A stretch of DNA of 64,000 nucleotides, taken from Spirometra erinaceieuropaei (Eukaryota > Platyhelminthes > Cestoda > Diphyllobothriidea > Diphyllobothriidae). Both the position numbers and the translations under genes were made by a program. The DNA lies in the NCBI GenBank assembly GCA_902702965.1, contig CACRXP010000315.1, positions 124,001 through 188,000 of the forward strand, read 5' to 3'. A model generated the notes under the pieces. That model was not told the origin of the DNA. It was given only the letters and a program-made list of their open reading frames with translations, and searched no databases. This document shows positions 58,068 through 64,000 of the stretch, piece by piece. Positions within the stretch are counted from its first letter, which is position 1. Each line of letters starts with the position of its first letter.

Positions 58068-58627
58068 CAGGCCGGAACATCCCTTTCGAGACGCCGGCTA
58101 ATAGTGGTTACTGAGTTGCCAGTCGAAAGTCGCTGATGATTTTTATCATATACCACAAACTTTTTCGCGACTTTGAAATCCATGTTTTTTCGCACGTATT
58201 TCGATGCGCCCCAGATTACTGAAAATTCAATCTCTTCTGGTTTACTTCCATGATACATTAATGGTCACGCTTTTTACACGTTCCTTTTTGCGTATTTCGA
58301 TCGCAACTCCACCCATACAGCGCAAATTTCTTGACAGCTTGAAAATCTATGTGAGTGCTGCATTCGTCTCTGACAACACTTTCAGGTTACGTGGGGGTCG
58401 AGAAGCGGTATATTTGTTAAAATAACTCGGTGCAGATCTTTTTTTCACTCAAGGTGATATTCCCTTGCACAACAACGCATTTAAAGTAAGCGTGTTTTAA
58501 AAAAGTCTTGAGCCCAAATTAGGTCATCTAGGCAAGTTTATCATGAGTCTTCCGTCCTTTTTTCATAGCAAACAGGTTGTGTTTTTTTTATCTGCCAAGG
58601 TATCATATAAAAACCTGCATTTCACGA

Positions 58628-58634
58628 TATTTAA
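58628..58634 (+). promoter_or_regulatory. candidate TATA-like box of protease 3
   Basis: TATTTAA, 60 nt upstream of the ATG, at the position conserved in copies 1 and 2. A second TATA-like stretch (CATATAAAAA) lies about 25 nt further upstream. Confidence 0.4.
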
Positions 58635-60223
58635 GAAGAGAAACGACTCTGACTTGTAGCCCCTTATCTTAGACTTTGAGGCCTTACCGTGAGATGTGGT
58701 TTACAGTATACATTTTCGCAGCTTATTCCACGTTCATTGGCATATTAGGTACCCATTTATATGACCGAAAGATAAATATTTGTTTCCTGAATGCCTAATA
58801 TTATTTCCTTTCTTGTCTTTATCAGGAAAACCATCGTTATCCTATCCGCGAATGGCATTTCTTAGAAACTTCATTTTTGAAAATTTACACTGATCCAGCA
58901 TTGCCTATTCTTAACTACTTGTCTTCACTGAATGATAATTTATAAATATAATCTCACGCCAGCTGAAGAGGAACATCTCATCAACGGGCTGCCTGCAAAT
59001 TGCGGGAATCGTCCGGAACTAACAACGTCATCGCCAGATCGTCCACGTCGAAAGACAGAAGCCCCAGCACATAGTTGGCCGTGGCATGTAAGCCGGTAGA
59101 TGTGACAGGTGGCATTTCTATGTTGTGCAGTATGAGCATGACTTGCTGTTAATTAACCAACGTCAGATGACAAGCACAACACTTGAGTCTCGAAAATCGA
59201 AATGATTCATATGCACATACTACAAATTCGCGATATACACGTAGTACTCTAAGGATTTAATTTATGTAGATCACTTGAACTTCTCCCCTGATTCCCGCCA
59301 CATGAACCCCTCAAAATCAGTTTAATACATGTAGAATATTCCACCGTCTCACGGTTTTGGAATCAGATGGGTATTGCTCACAATAATATTGTTTCCTATT
59401 TTCAATAGGTTGGTGTTTATGCTTGAACGATTGGGCCATATCCATTTTGTGGAGGAACCCTCATTTCGCCCACATGGGTTTTGACCGCTGCTCACTGTAT
59501 CGTTGGAGCTCTTCGATGTAAAGATATTCCACTCAGTCGGTCCTTTTCGTTCCGCGATTTCGTCGAAGATGACATGGTCGTTCGCGTAGGAGACCACAAT
59601 CGCACACGCCGCGGGGGTCCAGCATACAACGTTCGTGTAAAACACATCATCATGCATCCGAAATATAAAACAGCCGAAATGAGGAAAGGTTATGACTTCG
59701 CCCTACTGAAGTTAAAACGACGAGTCAAAAGATGTATGTTCTATCGTTTTTTTCCTGGTTCCGTTGAAGCAGCAGTTTTGTGTCGTGGAGAGAAATTTGA
59801 CTTAACTAAACTGTATGCAATTTCACCGCAATATTATTGTCCATCATCAAAAACTGCGCGTTAAGTGCTCTTCCAAAACGTATATCTTACACTGTTAGAC
59901 ATAAACAATTTAAAAGATTTTGAAAAGACCTGTGTTACTCTTGACAATGACATTGAGCTTAAATTAGGTTTCTGATAAACTTATACGCTTAGAAGTGTCT
60001 AGTTTCATAAAAATTGGCGTAGGTATGTCACAAACATTGACGATGAATACGGGACCCGTTACCAATGCTAGCCACGTGTAGACATGACGCGTGCAGTCTA
60101 CACATGAAACAGCCCAATTTGTAGTCGTCGTGATTGATGAGTGCTTATGAAAACGCAAAGGCAGGCGATCAAATCTATTGTTCCAACATCCACTTCTCTT
60201 TTTTCTTTAATGTAGACCAAATA

Positions 60224-61173
60224 CAGTAGATGTGCCAACTCATGGAATGTAAATCGAAATTCTGAGAAGCGCTCTCGACCCTAAAAGATTACTTAAGTGG
60301 GGTTGTAACATTAATCATCGTGCGGCATGCTCCTAGGATAATTCAGTTATTTTAGGATGTCAGCTTTTGAATGAACTCTTTTAGCTCGCCGGCAAAAACT
60401 ACATTTTTAAAAAGCAACTACGAGTTAAGTGAGAATTTTTCCAATTTATTTTGGTCCTGTTATAAATTCAAATATACTTCAAAGAAAACATGCATGAACA
60501 TATTAATTCTTTTATATTTCTGAAAGGGAATCATATCTTCAAGATTTAAACCTTAAGGACCTGTATAATTTGGCTTTAAATTCTTTTTATTAATGATGTT
60601 TTTAAGACCGTGACTTGCCCGCTCATTAAACATCGTGTGTCTGCATTTGTAAATTTTGCTTGTAAAGTTTACAATATGGCTCACACCCACTGCCAGATTG
60701 TAAGAACCGCATACTTTTCCTCATAATAGCATATTGGGTGCATGATTTTCCGCACATGGAAAATATACAGCAGGTAGTTTGGAAACCATGGATGCAATTG
60801 TAACGGCAAGTCAGGTTCAAACTTATTCGGGAATTGGAAAAATTTTTTGAACCAAATTTTATCCTATCTTAAGACATAAATTTGAAGGAGACGTGATTTT
60901 CTTCCACATATTTTTGTGCATGGTTTCTATGGATTATATTTGAATTTATGAGGGCATCGAAAATCAATGAGCATAATTTGCACCATATAAGTAGTCAATT
61001 ATTACTAGCTTCGTTTTTGCAGGCGGCTGAAAAGAAGTTCGTTCAATGCTGGCAACCCGGAGCTACTGAAATATCTTGGAAGAATGCTGCATAGTAATTT
61101 ATATTACAACCCCACTAAAGTAACCCTTTAGAGCCGAGAACGCATTTCAGAATTTCATGAGTAAGTTAGCAGG
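60224..61173. mobile_element. long-TIR MITE in intron 3 of protease 3
   Basis: The left end is CAGTAGATGTGCCAACTCAT, preceded by TA. The right end, on the complement, is CTTACTCATGAAATTCTG. Terminal inverted repeats extend for roughly 350-400 bp with mismatches, for example AGTGGGGTTGTAA near both ends. It is absent from intron 3 of copies 1 and 2 and has no coding capacity. Confidence 0.65.
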
Positions 61174-61270
61174 CAAAATTAGGCGTTTTCTGTGGTTATG
61201 TTCTAGTTATTTAAAAGACTGCATGCATGCTGTGCCAAAACTTGCAATGCAGCTTTTCTACCGCCCATAG

Positions 61271-61479
61271 CAAATGTTACGGAGTTCGCATGCCTAGCGG
61301 ATTCTGGGTCGAGGATGATATGGTTGTTCGTATAGGAGACCACAATCGCACACTGCGCGGGGGTCCAGCATACAACGTTCTAGTAAAACACATCATCATG
61401 CATCCGAAATATGAAATAAACGAATTGACAAAGGGCTTCGACTTCGCCCTACTGAAGTTAAAACAAAAGATCAAACGAT
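61271..61479 (+). pseudogene. chimeric protease exon (exon 4 start fused to exon 3 end)
   Basis: After an acceptor (CCCATAG) the first 37 bases match the start of exon 4. At about 61308 the sequence switches to the second half of exon 3 (EDDMVVRIGDHNRT through FDFALLKLKQ) and ends at the normal exon 3 donor. The join is out of frame with exon 4 phase and reaches a stop within 25 codons. From 61308 to about 61960 it is much closer to copy 1 than the resident exon 3 and intron 3 are. Confidence 0.8.
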
Positions 61480-62533
61480 GTATGTTCTATCACTTTTTGT
61501 AGTTTCTGTTAAAGTATCTGTTTTATGTCGTGTTGAGTAATTTGATTTAAGCAAACTCTATGCCCTTCCACCGCAATGTTATTGTCGAAAATCAAAAACT
61601 GCACGTTAAGCATTCTTCCAATATATATAGCTTACACTGCCATACACAGGTAATGAAAAAGCATGGAAGCATTTAACGAAATTAAACTTGGAGCAAGGAT
61701 GGCACAAACGTCGGCGACGATTGCAGACCCTCCAAAATATGCTAGACCCGTGTCGGCATGAAACACCCTAAGCTGTAGTCGTCACGATTAATAAGTGCTT
61801 GTGAAAACGGAAACGCAAACGAATAAAATTCTTGTTCCAAATCCCACATCGCCTTCTTATTTAATGTGCATTAAATAATAAATGCAGCTGTTTCAGTTAT
61901 TCAAGAGACCACCTGCATGTTGTATCAAAACTTATAATGGAACTTTTATATTCCCATAGCACGTGTGGCGGGGTTCGCATGCCTAGCGAATTCCGGATTG
62001 AGAATCAAGGATGGAGACTTCTGTTACTTAGCCGGATGGGGACTGATTCCAAATCCACCGAACCCACCGCATCCCAATCAACCGGAAGTGCTGATGGAAG
62101 TACGAGGGCAAAGGGCGAAAATGTCCCATTGCCGGAAAAAACATCCGCTGGTTAAAAGCAAAAAGCACGTTTGCATTGACGGCAAATATGGGGTAAGATT
62201 GGCTTTTTTAAGGGTACAAAGATTAAGTAAATCAATCCTAATAACTTGTTTTTCGGTTCATTCAGGCTGCCTGTATGGGCGACAGCGGAGGAGGACTGAA
62301 CTGTTTAACAGAAAGTGGCAAGTGGTTTGTCTTCGGTGTAGCTTCCTACACCGGTAAAAACTGCTCTGGTGAATTTACGGTGTTTGCGTCTACTCCACCA
62401 GTACTCGAATGGATCAAACATAACGCTGTCGCTCGCAATTAAGTTACATTTATTGAGTGCGAATATGAACTCTACGGATTTTTTTCCCAATAGAGATACC
62501 ACCAGGTTATTTAATCCACTGTTTCCTTTACAA

Positions 62534-62730
62534 GTATATGCATGTGGACAGAATGACATTACCAGCAGTTCCAAAGGTGACCGCAACGACCATTTCTGGT
62601 TAATTGGCAGTCGTCAGCCAACAATGCCCATCTCCGAGGTGTGCAAAATCTAGGGCTCGGTCCTGCTACCTGTTTGTTAGAAGTCCAAGGCCCTAACCAA
62701 TGTGTCACGTGTTCGCCATCCTGTCAGGTG
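62534..62730 (-). repeat. SINE remnant downstream of protease 3
   Basis: A minus-strand SINE with recognisable body (ATTTCTGG complement, GTCGTCAGCCAA) and a decayed tRNA-like head. It is antisense to the gene, as for copies 1 and 2. Confidence 0.6.
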
Positions 62731-64000
62731 TATACAAAGATAGAGAAGCACTCGCCGGTGGTGTTACGGAACTCAATCGTCCTGGTGTGACATGGGCTTC
62801 CCTCTCCGAGTAGTATATTTCAAGGGGAATAAGTCCTTCAGGATAGATAACAAAGTTTATATCGTAAATTTCAAACTCTTGTTCCTCGGGTCGTTCTTGG
62901 AACTGAAGCAACTGTGCACAACAATTAAAATTTAAACATTCCTTCAAATAGATATTGCTCTGTCCGTCTTGGTAGGTAACAGTTACTGTGGGTCGGCATC
63001 ACGTTTCTGATTGGCTATCGTTTCTGCCACTTTGCTTTAAGGCTGTCGTACACTGCATCTAATTCGATAAGCAGACTGTTGCACGAGTTTTCGATATTTA
63101 TGACCTCTAAAAATTCTCAGCCTTTTTAGATGAATAGACACATATAATTCAAGTCATGTTCCAACCAAATTTATGCAACAGGATAAAAGTGGTTTCAAAT
63201 TTTTACTGCAAACTGCCGTTCGCGTATGCGTGTGGCGGCAGACTTTCTAGCCTAACTACACTGTACTGCATTGCAGCTGTTGAATGACATACTATAGAGT
63301 GTATCTTCTTTCTCTAAGTGACCAAACCTATAATATGGTTTGCAAACTGCTTGCAAAATGCAGTCGTAGGTTTATGGGCCAAGTATATTCGGTGATTCCT
63401 CAAGTGTTTTAAACTAGGTCGGACACGCTCTCTGTGAAAGAAGCGTTCGTCAATCTTTTTGGTTTAAGCGCCGGGCCGGATCAATGTCTGCACCGAGCAT
63501 ACTTCACCGATCAAAAGCATACTATTCCGAGTAAGGAGACTAGAGCAAAAAATTGCATTATCTGTTTGAATTCCTATTGGTTTTATACGTCGACGTATAA
63601 GAAGCAAGCAATCAGGCACGCAAGGCAAGGAATCCTACCTTACACCAAAATGCACCTGAACTAAATAGAATACACCTGCGAAAACACCAAATACAAGTGG
63701 TTCTCAGACCGTCGACCACTCAACACAGTCAGCTTGTACACCCTAAGGTTGGATTAGCTATCTGCATATCAAGGAAGTCATCTACAAGATCACATAAAAC
63801 GATTGCGATGCTGTATATCGTAGTCAGACTGAAAAGTCTGCCTCCTTGCCAATCAACAAGCATCAGCTATCTGTTGAGAGGCGAGGTCATCTACTTTAAG
63901 TGGGCATGCATACAATAGAAAATGGCACGCTTTTGCATCGCACAAGACTCGATAGTTTAAACGTCGCATCCGACGATGTCCACCGTATGCCCTACAGCAG
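62731..64000. other. protease 3 downstream flank, no gene seen
   Basis: Homologous, inverted, to about 8713-9760. Conserved blocks such as GTAGTCA-ACTGAAAAGTCTGCC show no shared open frame, so this is non-coding duplicated flank. Confidence 0.55.

Larger units (their letters stand above)
58694..62442 (+). pseudogene. S1-family serine protease, copy 3, disrupted
   Basis: Exons by homology: 58694-58748 (signal peptide MWFTVYIFAAYSTFIGIL), 58963-59087, 59409-59733, 61960-62192 and 62266-62442. All have GT-AG borders and the paralogues' exact lengths. Exon 3 carries TGA at 59424-59426, where copy 1 has a serine codon (TCA), 15 bases into the exon. Otherwise exon 3 is open, with TAAHC and YDFALLKL. 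Exon 5 has CMGDSGGG. Intron 3 is over 2.2 kb because it holds a MITE (60224-61173) and a duplicated chimeric exon (61271-61479). A single stop with all other features intact suggests very recent loss, a segregating null allele, or an assembly error. Skipping exon 3 would remove His and Asp. Confidence 0.8.
56584..64000 (+). repeat. inverted segmental duplication carrying protease 3
   Basis: The plus-strand partner of 8713-14322. Similarity includes the MITE, 600 bp of 5' flank, all exons, and 3' flank up to the window end. The open frame at 63434-63664 lies in this shared non-coding flank and is not conserved. Confidence 0.75.

Noticed and set aside
63434..63664. 76-codon frame near the right edge
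   Set aside because: The homologous flank near 9050-9290 does not keep the frame open, so selection on a protein is not supported.

Overview
This is repeat-rich flatworm nuclear DNA, most likely from a diphyllobothriid-type tapeworm (Spirometra, Dibothriocephalus or Schistocephalus relatives). I infer this from spliced genes with short GT-AG introns and from the mix of decayed elements: Penelope-like elements (PLEs) with a GIY-YIG domain, RTE- and CR1/Jockey-like LINEs with C2H2 tails, one Ty3/Gypsy element, tRNA-derived SINEs and TA-flanked MITEs. The species call comes from recognising element families, not from a search. There are two assembly gaps (3374-3492 and 53490-53550).

The only convincing host genes are three paralogous secreted S1-family (chymotrypsin-fold) serine proteases with one shared five-exon plan: signal-peptide exon, short N-terminal exon, His/Asp exon, linker exon, Ser exon. 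Copy 1 (9973-11938, minus) and copy 2 (34572-37070, minus) splice in silico into intact 304- and 305-residue proteins. Copy 3 (58694-62442, plus) has every exon but carries an in-frame stop in exon 3 and an extra chimeric exon, so it looks like a pseudogene. Copies 1 and 3 sit in a large inverted segmental duplication (about 8.7-14.3 kb against 56.6-64.0 kb). The same SINE remnant lies antisense just downstream of all three genes, and the same MITE sits about 630 bp upstream of copies 1 and 3, so both insertions predate those duplications.

Layout: 0.2-7.6 kb is a second, PLE-bearing imperfect inverted duplication around a gap. 7.1-8.8 kb is a long repeat whose direct copy at 50.9-53.2 kb carries a SINE and a tRNA-core foldback element. 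8.7-14.3 kb is protease locus 1. 14.4-16.6 kb is a LINE 3' half. 17.5-22.2 kb is MITE debris and a LINE 5' half. 22.7-29.6 kb is a dead Gypsy element interrupted by a LINE and by a telomere-like repeat tract. 31.2-33.3 kb is the longest PLE. 33.8-38.4 kb is protease locus 2. 38.7-53.5 kb is a mosaic of MITEs, SINEs, LINEs and a PLE with a hammerhead-ribozyme-like 3' motif. 54.2-56.4 kb is a LINE and PLE fragment pair. 56.6-64.0 kb is protease locus 3.

The proteases are expected to be secreted. The residue predicted at the base of the S1 pocket is Ala rather than Asp, so trypsin-like specificity is unlikely. All other coding signal belongs to transposable elements, nearly all broken by stops or frameshifts.
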